Shown here piece after piece: positions 1 through 5,279 of a stretch of 7,605 nt of DNA. Location: positions 1 through 7,605 of the forward strand of contig JAAZFW010000567.1 of the NCBI GenBank assembly GCA_012511525.1. Reading direction: 5' to 3'. The notes under the pieces are model-generated. The model made no database searches. It had not been told where the DNA came from and saw only the letters and a program-made list of their open reading frames with translations. A program made the position numbers and the translations under genes. Source of the DNA: Clostridiaceae bacterium. Its GTDB lineage: Bacteria > Bacillota > Clostridia > Saccharofermentanales > UBA5734. Numbering within the stretch: the stretch's first letter is position 1; each line of letters begins with the position of its first letter.

Positions 1-80
1 AAAAAGGCCAGCAGGGCGATCGCCATGATCAGCTCGGCCAGTGTAAAGCCGTTTTTCCCCCGGGATATGCGCGTTGTCAT
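1..80 (-). CDS. Type IV prepilin-like protein, N-terminal fragment (cut by window edge)
   Basis: Only the first 26 complete codons are in the window; the gene continues past the left edge. The ATG at 80-78 gives a short basic leader (MTTRISRGKNG) followed by FTLAELIMAIALLAF. This is a class III prepilin signal: cleavage is expected after the Gly at residue 11, giving a mature protein that starts with Phe and has Glu at +5, followed by a hydrophobic helix. Such proteins are cut and N-methylated by a prepilin peptidase and assembled into a type IV pilus or pseudopilus. A GGAGGGG ribosome binding site precedes the ATG by about 7-9 bases. The start overlaps the stop of the upstream prepilin gene in an ATGA arrangement, implying translational coupling. 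Whether it is a major or minor pilin cannot be told from this fragment. Confidence 0.85.
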   Translation of the reverse strand, partial: MTTRISRGKNGFTLAELIMAIALLAF

Positions 81-580
81 GGCGTTTCCCCTCCGCTGCG
101 CAGCAGAATCGTCCGCGACCGGGTCAAGGCATTGTCACCGGCCTGGCGCGTCAGCGTTACCAGCAGCTTTTGTCTGTCTGAGAAACCAACCTCAAGGACG
201 TCCGCGGCGGCGATGCGGCTGCCCAGCTCGGGTTTGAACGCGGCCTGCTCGGGAATAAACAACTCGCACAGGTAGCCCTCGTGGATATAGATCCAGGTCA
301 CATACGGCGCGTCGCCCGCCGTTTTGCGCATGACCAGAGCGGTCTGGCTGTTATCTGGCCGCGGCGCGGTCCAGATCTGCCCGGCGGCGTCGTGGCTGCG
401 GATTTTGACATCGATATAGGATAACCCGGTGCGCAGATCGGCAGATAGATCCTGCTGCTCCTGCAGACGCAAATACGCGGTCGAACCGGCTCCCGTCAGG
501 CTGAAGACAAAAGCGGCCACCAGGACCAGCAGGAACATAACCAGCACCATTTCAACCAAGGTGTAGCCGCCGCGGGTCAT
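77..580 (-). CDS. Type IV prepilin-like (minor pilin / pseudopilin) protein
   Basis: This 167-residue protein begins MTRGGYTLVEMVLVMFLL. The very short leader ends in Gly-Gly, and the mature protein would start with Tyr and carry the conserved Glu at +5, followed by a membrane helix to about residue 28. That is the N-terminal signature of proteins processed by prepilin peptidase and assembled by the PilC/GspF platform. The remaining 135 residues should be the periplasmic or extracellular headgroup; I recognise no specific subfamily, though the size and position suit a minor pilin (ComGF- or GspJ-like is possible but unproven). The ATG at 580 overlaps the preceding gene's TGA (ATGA), and AGGGAGG lies about 10 bases upstream, so both its own site and coupling could drive translation. 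The 3' end overlaps the next prepilin gene in the same way. Confidence 0.85.
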   Translation of the reverse strand: MTRGGYTLVEMVLVMFLLVLVAAFVFSLTGAGSTAYLRLQEQQDLSADLRTGLSYIDVKIRSHDAAGQIWTAPRPDNSQTALVMRKTAGDAPYVTWIYIHEGYLCELFIPEQAAFKPELGSRIAAADVLEVGFSDRQKLLVTLTRQAGDNALTRSRTILLRSGGETP

Positions 581-903
581 TGGCTGACGTCCTCCCTGAA
601 CTGGATATCGATGATCGGGTAGATATTCTCCCCGACCACTTCGTAGACATAGGCGTAGCGCCCGGTGTCGAGAACCAGGCCATAGTACGCCTGCAGATAG
701 TCAAGGTCAGGCGGATAGGCGCCTTCTAGGGCATAGCACTGCATGACCGCCCGCGCAGCCGCCGAACGGGCCACGTCAAGGCCGCTGATCCGGCTTTGGG
801 CTTCAAGATCGCCCAGGCTTCGCCAGGTCAGCAAAACGATCAGGATAAAGGCCAGGACGGCCACCAGGATGCCCGCGGTGCGGAACACCTGCTGATTCAC
901 CAT
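577..903 (-). CDS. Small pilin-like membrane protein without a prepilin cleavage motif
   Basis: The predicted protein has 108 residues, with one N-terminal membrane helix (about residues 9-29) and a short soluble domain. The soluble part contains CYALEGAYPPDLDYLQAYYG, which matches the Tyr-x-x-x-Gly-x-Tyr-Pro...Leu...Tyr pattern common in GspG-like pseudopilins. However, the N-terminus (MVNQQVFRTAGILVAVLAF) lacks the Gly-Phe-Thr-Leu-x-Glu signal of its two downstream neighbours, so it may not be processed by prepilin peptidase. I chose the ATG at 903 because AAGAGGTG ends three bases before it with good core spacing; an in-frame GTG at 909 would add two residues and overlap that site. The gene starts 11 bases after the GspF stop and overlaps the next start by ATGA, so it belongs to the same operon. 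Its role, probably in pilus or pseudopilus assembly, is inferred from context. Confidence 0.75.
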   Translation of the reverse strand: MVNQQVFRTAGILVAVLAFILIVLLTWRSLGDLEAQSRISGLDVARSAAARAVMQCYALEGAYPPDLDYLQAYYGLVLDTGRYAYVYEVVGENIYPIIDIQFREDVSQ

Positions 904-914
904 GTTCACCTCTT

Positions 915-1970
915 TCAGCCGATCGACGACATGATCTCAACCAGCGGCAGCATGACCGTCAGCAAAATGATCCCGACAACCAGCGACAGGATGATGACCA
1001 GCAAGGGCTCGACCATGCCGGTCAGGCGGGTCAGCCGGTTGTTGACTTCGTTCTCGTAGGCCTGGGCGATCTTGCTCATGACCGTATCCAGCTCGCCGGC
1101 GCGGCTGCCCAGCGCCAGCATGCGGACAAACAGGCGCGGGAACAGACCGGTCTCCTGCAGGGCGTCAAAGGTGTCGGCGCCGCTGCGGATCTTCTGCCGG
1201 CTCTCATCGATCCGGCTGCTGACCAGGCTGTTGTCCATAACCGCCTGGGTCATGGACAAGGATGTGTCCAGATCGATGCCGCTGCGCAGCAGGTAATGCA
1301 TCGATAGCGAGAAGCGGGACGCGTACAGACGCCGGTAGAGTGTGCCCAGGACAGGCAGCCGCAGCCGGATCTGGTCGAGCAGGCGTCGGCCGGGTCCGCT
1401 CCTGTTGAACCAGAGCCAGGCCGCAACCGCCAGAACGACGATGACCGGAACCAGCCAGAAGGCATTGCGGCTGACAAACTGGCCGAAGCGAAGCAGGCCC
1501 TGCGAGACCGGCGGCATCTGGCCGCCAAACGACGCCAGGACCTGGTCGAAAACCGGCAGGACACGCACGATCAAAAGAACGATGATCGCGAGCATCATGA
1601 GGAGCAGGACCAGCGGATAGACCAGGGCGTTGCGCACCTTCTGGCGCAGCTCGTTGTCGCGCAGATAAAAATCGGAAAGTCCGGTCAAGACCTTGTCCAG
1701 ATTGCCCGAAAGCTCGCCGATGCGCACCATGCGGACCAGGTAGGGGGGGAACGCCTGCACCTCCTGCATGGCATCCGACAGCGGCATCAGCTTCCCGACC
1801 CGCTCGGAGAGCTGCTCCAGCACCTTTTTCAGGCGGGGCACCTCCGCGCTGTCGGCCAGCAGTCCGATCCCTTCCGGAAGCAGAATGCCGGAACGCTGCA
1901 CCAGCGCGATCTGCTCACAAAGCCAGGCTAAGTCCGCGGGGTCGAGATTCGTTCTCTTGTCTGACGCCAT
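915..1970 (-). CDS. Type IV pilus / type II secretion inner-membrane platform protein (PilC/GspF/ComGB family)
   Basis: This 351-residue polytopic membrane protein is the platform on which pilin subunits are assembled by a PilB/GspE-type ATPase. Two T2SSF repeats are visible. The first contains FPPYLVRMVRIGELSGNLD (about residues 75-95) and leads into a membrane segment (ALVYPLVLLLMMLAIIVLLI). The second contains LFPRLFVRMLALGSRAGELD and ends in the C-terminal hydrophobic segment. A third hydrophobic stretch (FWLVPVIVVLAVAAWLW) lies between them. Length is somewhat short against about 400 for many PilC proteins but close to ComGB-like forms. The start at 1970 is favoured because AGGAGG sits five bases upstream; an ATG at 1988 would add six residues but has no ribosome binding site. 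It is the first gene of the operon; no assembly ATPase precedes it, so that gene must lie elsewhere or beyond the left edge. Confidence 0.93.
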   Translation of the reverse strand: MASDKRTNLDPADLAWLCEQIALVQRSGILLPEGIGLLADSAEVPRLKKVLEQLSERVGKLMPLSDAMQEVQAFPPYLVRMVRIGELSGNLDKVLTGLSDFYLRDNELRQKVRNALVYPLVLLLMMLAIIVLLIVRVLPVFDQVLASFGGQMPPVSQGLLRFGQFVSRNAFWLVPVIVVLAVAAWLWFNRSGPGRRLLDQIRLRLPVLGTLYRRLYASRFSLSMHYLLRSGIDLDTSLSMTQAVMDNSLVSSRIDESRQKIRSGADTFDALQETGLFPRLFVRMLALGSRAGELDTVMSKIAQAYENEVNNRLTRLTGMVEPLLVIILSLVVGIILLTVMLPLVEIMSSIG

Positions 1971-2026
1971 GGGAACCTCCTGAAGCATGTTTGTTGATCC
2001 TGATACCCTGGCAAGATGATAAAAAC

Positions 2027-2056
2027 ATTATACACATCCGACCGTCTGAATGCCAG
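2027..2056 (-). promoter_or_regulatory. Putative sigma-70/sigma-A promoter of the pilus operon
   Basis: On the minus strand a perfect -10 box TATAAT lies at 2032-2027, with CTGGCA (four of six consensus positions) at 2056-2051 and an 18-base spacer. Transcription would start near 2020, leaving a leader of about 50 bases before the GspF-type gene at 1970. The local AT-rich patch between 2015 and 2035 supports a promoter in otherwise GC-rich DNA. The -35 match is only fair. Confidence 0.5.
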
Positions 2057-2067
2057 CAGCCTTCGCC

Positions 2068-2097
2068 TTGCGGCTGACTCACCCAATCCGCTATAAT
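2068..2097 (+). promoter_or_regulatory. Putative promoter of the transglutaminase-like lipoprotein gene
   Basis: A perfect TATAAT is at 2092-2097, preceded at 18 bases by TTGCGG (2068-2073), which matches TTGACA at four of six positions. Transcription would begin around 2104, about 50 bases before the ATG at 2155. It faces away from the pilus-operon promoter, and the two -35 regions lie about 12 bases apart, so one regulator could act on both. A competing reading, in which this box is instead the start of a short upstream ORF, is given in the findings. Confidence 0.45.
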
Positions 2098-2154
2098 GGA
2101 GGAAATCGTTCCGTTCTTCTCACCGGAGCGTGGAAGGAAGCAGCAGCTCTTTTC

Positions 2155-3630
2155 ATGAAAGCTTGCCTGTCACGTCTGTCCAATGCAAAACCGATTTCCG
2201 GCTGGCGCTGCCTGCAGGCCGTTTTGGCAGTATTGGCGCTCTGCCTGCCGCTCGTTTCCTGCCACCGCCTGCCGCCGGTCCCTACGATTGTGGATCCGAC
2301 CGCTTCGATCGCCCCGACATCCAAAGCGACACCCGGTCCGACACAGACTGTTGCCCCCTCTCCGACGGTCCTGCCGACGGAGCTGACGCCTTCTCCTTCA
2401 CCCCGCCCGGTGACTCCGGTGCCGACAGGGACCGCGGCCACGCCGTCACCGGCTATTTCATCCGCCGTCACACCTGCGCCGACGGCTGGTCCTACCTCCA
2501 CGCCGCATCCGTCGGCTGCCGCAAGCACAACACCGCGGCCCACGGCCATCGCCACGCCAAGGCCCACCCAGACTATGACATCGCGTCCGACAGCCGCCGC
2601 CACGCCGCGTCCGACGGCTGATGCAACCGCAACACCGCGGCCCACGGCCACAGCCGCACCTCAGCCTGCCGCCACGAGCACGCCCCAGCCTACCGCCACA
2701 AATACGCCCCAGCCTACCGCCACGAATACGCCCCAGCCTACCGCCACGAATACGCCTCAGCCCACAGCAGCGTCCGACGGTTATTTCCCCGCCAAGAGTT
2801 ACGGCACTTTTTTTCGGGACCAGTACGGCGACAACAGCGAAATCACCGCGAGCGAGGACGGCGGCATCTTGATCGACACCGGCAGCACGCGTTATGGCGT
2901 GGCGCTGCTGCGCGTCGACAGCATACCGGCCAGCAAGCGCTGCAAGGCGATCGTCCTGGCCGACAAGAGCAGCTACCAGTATGACATCGTGGCGCGAAAC
3001 ACTTACCTGGGCATCCCCCTGCAGCTGGGCAATGGCACCTACACCCTGACCGTCTACGAACAGGTTGAGGGAACCTCCTATACGCCCAAAATGAGCCACA
3101 GCTTTTCGGTGTCGCTGCAGTCAAGCCTGCGGCCGTTCACGGCTTCTTCGATCATGAGTGATTTTTCACGCGGCTCGGGTTGTGTCAGCAAAGCCGGCAG
3201 CCTTTGCAGCGGCATTGACACGCAGGACGGCAAGGTCAGCGCCGTCTATTCCTGGATCGTCAGCAATATTGCCTATGACCGTGCGCTGGCCAGCAGCATC
3301 ACCAAGCAGCAAATCGATGTTTACCTGCCCGATCCGGACCGGACCTATTCGTCGCGCAAGGGGATCTGCTATGACTATGCCTCCCTGATGTGTGCCATGC
3401 TGCGCTCGCAGGGAATCCCGACCCGCCTGATCAAGGGTTCAACGCCTTTAGGCTACCACGCCTGGAACGAAGTGTTTTTCGAAGGGCGCGGTTGGGTCGT
3501 CGTCGCCGCATTTCGCTGGAAGGAGATCGACGGTGCCGGTTGGGTCATGCTGGACAGCACCTTCGCGGCCAGCGGCATGAGTCCGGAGAAAATCCTCAGC
3601 ATCACCCACACCAAGCAGAAAACCTATTGA
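2155..3630 (+). CDS. Surface lipoprotein with Thr/Pro-rich linker and transglutaminase-like domain
   Basis: The protein has 491 residues from the ATG at 2155. Residues 1-36 form a lipoprotein signal: a basic start, a hydrophobic core and the lipobox LVSC, with Cys36 as the lipidation site, so the mature protein is probably anchored on the outer face of the membrane. About residues 40-205 are a Thr/Pro/Ala-rich spacer that ends in near-identical repeats. Residues 206-330 look like a beta-rich domain of unknown type. The C-terminal part is a transglutaminase-like (papain-fold) domain with the expected triad: Cys405 in KGICYDYA, His435 in YHAWNEV and Asp467 in MLDSTF. Members act as peptidases, amidases or crosslinkers; the substrate here is unknown, but cell-wall or surface proteins are likely. 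An upstream in-frame ATG at 2050 would place a promoter inside the coding region and spoil the signal peptide. The ribosome binding site (GGAAGGAAG, 2132-2140) is distant and weak. Confidence 0.88.
   Translation: MKACLSRLSNAKPISGWRCLQAVLAVLALCLPLVSCHRLPPVPTIVDPTASIAPTSKATPGPTQTVAPSPTVLPTELTPSPSPRPVTPVPTGTAATPSPAISSAVTPAPTAGPTSTPHPSAAASTTPRPTAIATPRPTQTMTSRPTAAATPRPTADATATPRPTATAAPQPAATSTPQPTATNTPQPTATNTPQPTATNTPQPTAASDGYFPAKSYGTFFRDQYGDNSEITASEDGGILIDTGSTRYGVALLRVDSIPASKRCKAIVLADKSSYQYDIVARNTYLGIPLQLGNGTYTLTVYEQVEGTSYTPKMSHSFSVSLQSSLRPFTASSIMSDFSRGSGCVSKAGSLCSGIDTQDGKVSAVYSWIVSNIAYDRALASSITKQQIDVYLPDPDRTYSSRKGICYDYASLMCAMLRSQGIPTRLIKGSTPLGYHAWNEVFFEGRGWVVVAAFRWKEIDGAGWVMLDSTFAASGMSPEKILSITHTKQKTY
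2665..2760 (+). repeat. Four tandem 24-bp units encoding Pro-Thr-Ala-Thr-Asn-Thr-Pro-Gln
   Basis: Four head-to-tail 24-base units begin at 2665, 2689, 2713 and 2737. The last three differ at only one or two bases; the first is more diverged and encodes PAATSTPQ. The period is a multiple of three, so copy-number change keeps the reading frame and simply lengthens or shortens the lipoprotein's spacer. Looser Thr/Pro repeats extend upstream to about 2290, but they are not regular at the DNA level. The high identity of the last three copies suggests recent slippage or unequal exchange. Confidence 0.9.
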
Positions 3631-3648
3631 CCGAAACGCTCAATAGGT
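3622..3648. terminator. Perfect 9-bp inverted repeat spanning both convergent stop codons; possible bidirectional terminator
   Basis: ACCTATTGA (3622-3630) and its exact reverse complement TCAATAGGT (3640-3648) flank a 9-base loop. Each arm ends in the TGA stop of one of the converging genes: the lipoprotein gene on the plus strand and the CoA ligase gene on the minus strand. A hairpin would form in either transcript. There is no U-tract after either arm, and the stem is AT-containing and modest, so efficient intrinsic termination is doubtful; it could stabilise 3' ends or assist Rho-dependent termination. No other terminator candidate is present between the genes. Confidence 0.45.
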
Positions 3649-4947
3649 CCGGCGGTCGACGACACGCTTGGCCTTGCCCTCGCTGCGCGGCAGGGAGCGC
3701 GGCTCGACCAGCCTGATCTTGGCCGATATGCCCAAGGTGGACTGGATTTCCTGGTAAAGCTTGCGCTCCGTCCGTTCGATTTCCTTAACCGAATCCGAGA
3801 AGAACGTCGGCGTCATCTCGATCTGGACTTCCATCTGGTCCAGGTTGTTGACCCGGTCGACATAGATCATGTAATGCGGTTCCACTTCGCCGAAATGCAA
3901 AAGGACCGATTCGATCTGCGTGGGAAAGACATTGACGCCGCGGATGATCAGCATATCGTCGGCCCGTCCGGTCACTTTTTCCATGCGCACGGTTGTCCGC
4001 CCGCAATCGCAGCGTCCGTGGTAGAGCCGGGTCAGGTCATGGGTGTTGTACCGCAGCAGCGGGGTCCCCTCCTTGGTCACGGAGGAAAAGACAAGTTCAC
4101 CCAATGATCCGTCGGGCAGCTGAACGCCGGTGACCGGGTCGATCACCTCCGCGATGAAATGGTCGGACTGGATGTGAAGCAGATCGCCTGCTTCGCAGCT
4201 GATCGACACACCAGGACCCAGTGTTTCCGATAACCCGTAAATGTCGAACGCCCTGAGGTTCAGCTTGTCCTCGATCTGCTGTTTCATGGCCAGCGACCAC
4301 GGTTCGGCGCCGAAAATGCCGACCTTGAGCTTGAGCATCGACTTGTCGACACCATACGTGGCCAGTTCGTCGGCCAGGTGCAGGGCATAGGATGGGGTGC
4401 ACGCCAGTGCGGTCGGCTGAAAATCGACCAGGATCTGGATTTGGCGCTTCGTATTGCCCGAAGAAACAGGGATCGTCGTGACCCCCATCCGTTCCGCGCC
4501 ATAGTGCAGGCCCAGTCCGCCGGTGAACAGGCCGTAACCGTAGGCGACATGCAAAATATCGCTGGCGGTCATGCCGGTCGCGGCCAGCGCGCGGCAGCAG
4601 CACTCGCTCCAAAGTTCGATGTCTTTTTGCGTGTAGCCGACAACTTTTTGCTTGCCGGTCGTTCCGGAGGACGCGTGGATGCGCACAATCTGATCCAACG
4701 GGACCGCAAAGGTCCCGTAAGGGTAATTGTCACGCATGTCGTCCTTGTCGGTGAACGGCAGCTTGGCCAAATCGTCAAGCGACCGAATGTCGTCAGGCGT
4801 TACCCCGGCTGCCTTCATCCGTTCGGTATAGTACGGCACATGTCCATACATCCTCCGGACACAGGCGACCAGCCGATCGCCCTGCAGCTCGCGCATCTGT
4901 TCCTCAGACATGGTTTCCATCGGTGTGTTCCAGATGTATCCGTTCAT
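3640..4947 (-). CDS. paaK: Phenylacetate-CoA ligase (AMP-forming arylacetate-CoA ligase)
   Basis: At 435 residues this matches the usual PaaK length. The enzyme activates phenylacetate (or a related aryl acid such as indoleacetate) with ATP and CoA through an acyl-adenylate, in the cytoplasm. Visible motifs are the phosphate-binding loop SSGTTGK (93-99), YGLSE (237-241), RYNTHD (299-304), GRADDMLIIRGVNVFP (327-342) at the hinge to the C-terminal lid, and PRSEGKAKR (420-428), with the conserved lysines 425 and 427 near the active site. The ATG at 4947 follows AGGAGG by six bases. The gene is alone in its transcription unit in this window, directly behind a T-box leader with a probable Phe specifier, so expression should rise when tRNA-Phe is uncharged. 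In clostridia PaaK often works with indolepyruvate ferredoxin oxidoreductase, which is not in the window. Exact aryl substrate is uncertain. Confidence 0.93.
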   Translation of the reverse strand: MNGYIWNTPMETMSEEQMRELQGDRLVACVRRMYGHVPYYTERMKAAGVTPDDIRSLDDLAKLPFTDKDDMRDNYPYGTFAVPLDQIVRIHASSGTTGKQKVVGYTQKDIELWSECCCRALAATGMTASDILHVAYGYGLFTGGLGLHYGAERMGVTTIPVSSGNTKRQIQILVDFQPTALACTPSYALHLADELATYGVDKSMLKLKVGIFGAEPWSLAMKQQIEDKLNLRAFDIYGLSETLGPGVSISCEAGDLLHIQSDHFIAEVIDPVTGVQLPDGSLGELVFSSVTKEGTPLLRYNTHDLTRLYHGRCDCGRTTVRMEKVTGRADDMLIIRGVNVFPTQIESVLLHFGEVEPHYMIYVDRVNNLDQMEVQIEMTPTFFSDSVKEIERTERKLYQEIQSTLGISAKIRLVEPRSLPRSEGKAKRVVDRRTY

Positions 4948-4953
4948 CTAACG

Positions 4954-4959
4954 CCTCCT
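4954..4959 (-). promoter_or_regulatory. Ribosome binding site of paaK
   Basis: A perfect AGGAGG lies six bases before the ATG at 4947 and 12 bases after the U-tract of the T-box terminator. It fixes the paaK start and stays outside the terminator hairpin, so control is at transcription rather than by hiding the ribosome site. Confidence 0.9.
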
Positions 4960-4971
4960 GATCGTTCACGC

Positions 4972-5000
4972 AAAAAAGCCGTCGTCCTTCATGGGACGGC
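4972..5000 (-). terminator. Intrinsic terminator of the T-box leader
   Basis: GCCGUCC (5000-4994) pairs with GACGGC (4983-4978) plus two further G-C pairs across a small bulge, followed directly by six U residues (4977-4972). Its 5' arm overlaps the 3' half of the antiterminator (CGUCCCAU, 4998-4991), so the two structures are mutually exclusive, as required for T-box control. Confidence 0.9.
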
Positions 5001-5239
5001 AGCTGTGCCACCGCGGTACCACCCATATTCGCAATCGAATTGAATTGCGCGCTTTGTCGGGATACCGTCATATCCCTGCCCTGTAACGCCGGGCAGGCGG
5101 GCCATCCTACTGCTCGTTCAGCGGCCTGCTCAGGAGTGAATTTCACTGGGTCTTTGCCGGTTCCGGCTCTCAGTCCAAGGCCGGAACGCCCTGTCGGTGA
5201 TTCGTCAGCTACTTGTCTCCGTCATCGCCTTGATTGTTA
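4972..5239 (-). ncRNA. T-box riboswitch leader, probable Phe (UUC) specifier, upstream of paaK
   Basis: The minus-strand RNA carries the near-invariant T-box sequence UGGGUGGUACCGCGG (5025-5011). Stem I starts near GACAAGUAG, and its distal arm pairs UUCCGGC (5186-5180) with GCCGGAA (5167-5161). The specifier region reads GUGAAAUUCACUCC; UUC at 5140-5138 fits the usual GAA-x-codon-purine context. Further hairpins are CUGCCC/GGGCAG (5096-5076, with conserved CGUUA in the loop), GGGAUA/UAUCCC (5076-5059) and CGCAAU/AUUGCG (5049-5030). The antiterminator pairs AUGGG (5026-5022) with CCCAU (4995-4991) and GCG (5014-5012) with CGU (4998-4996), leaving the UGGUACC bulge; its UGGU (5021-5018) would pair with tRNA 3' end ACCA. 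Uncharged tRNA should favour antitermination and paaK transcription. The T-box itself is close to certain; the specifier reading is strong but made by eye. Confidence 0.95.
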
Positions 5240-5245
5240 GGGCAA

Positions 5246-5274
5246 ATTATCCGCTCTCCCCGGCCGTTTGTCAA
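5246..5274 (-). promoter_or_regulatory. Strong sigma-A type promoter driving the T-box/paaK transcript
   Basis: A perfect -35 box TTGACA (5274-5269) and GATAAT (5251-5246, five of six matches) are separated by the optimal 17 bases. Transcription should begin near 5239, which fits the expected 5' end of the T-box stem I. The -35 box begins only five bases after the stop codon of the upstream acyltransferase gene, and no terminator separates them, so read-through from that gene may add to paaK transcription but would still meet the T-box. Confidence 0.88.
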
Positions 5275-5279
5275 GCGTT

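Noticed and set aside
1971..1988. ATG at 1988 as the start of the GspF-type gene
   Set aside because: The AGGAGG at 1981-1976 lies inside that extension and is ideally placed for the ATG at 1970.
2050..2154. N-terminal extension of the lipoprotein from the ATG at 2050
   Set aside because: It would put 35 non-hydrophobic residues before the signal peptide and cover the likely promoter; no ribosome binding site precedes it.
2665..2760. CRISPR-like array
   Set aside because: The 24-bp units are directly tandem with no spacers, and they read as an in-frame protein repeat.
2091..3124. Several ORFs on both strands within the lipoprotein gene, with Gly/Arg- or Val/Gly-rich translations
   Set aside because: They are other-frame readings of the Thr/Pro repeat DNA; only the plus frame from 2155 gives a signal peptide and a catalytic triad.
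4904..5146. 80-codon minus-strand ORF running through the T-box leader into paaK
   Set aside because: It begins with a GTG at the specifier loop, crosses the T-box and terminator, and overlaps paaK in another frame. RNA structure explains this region completely.
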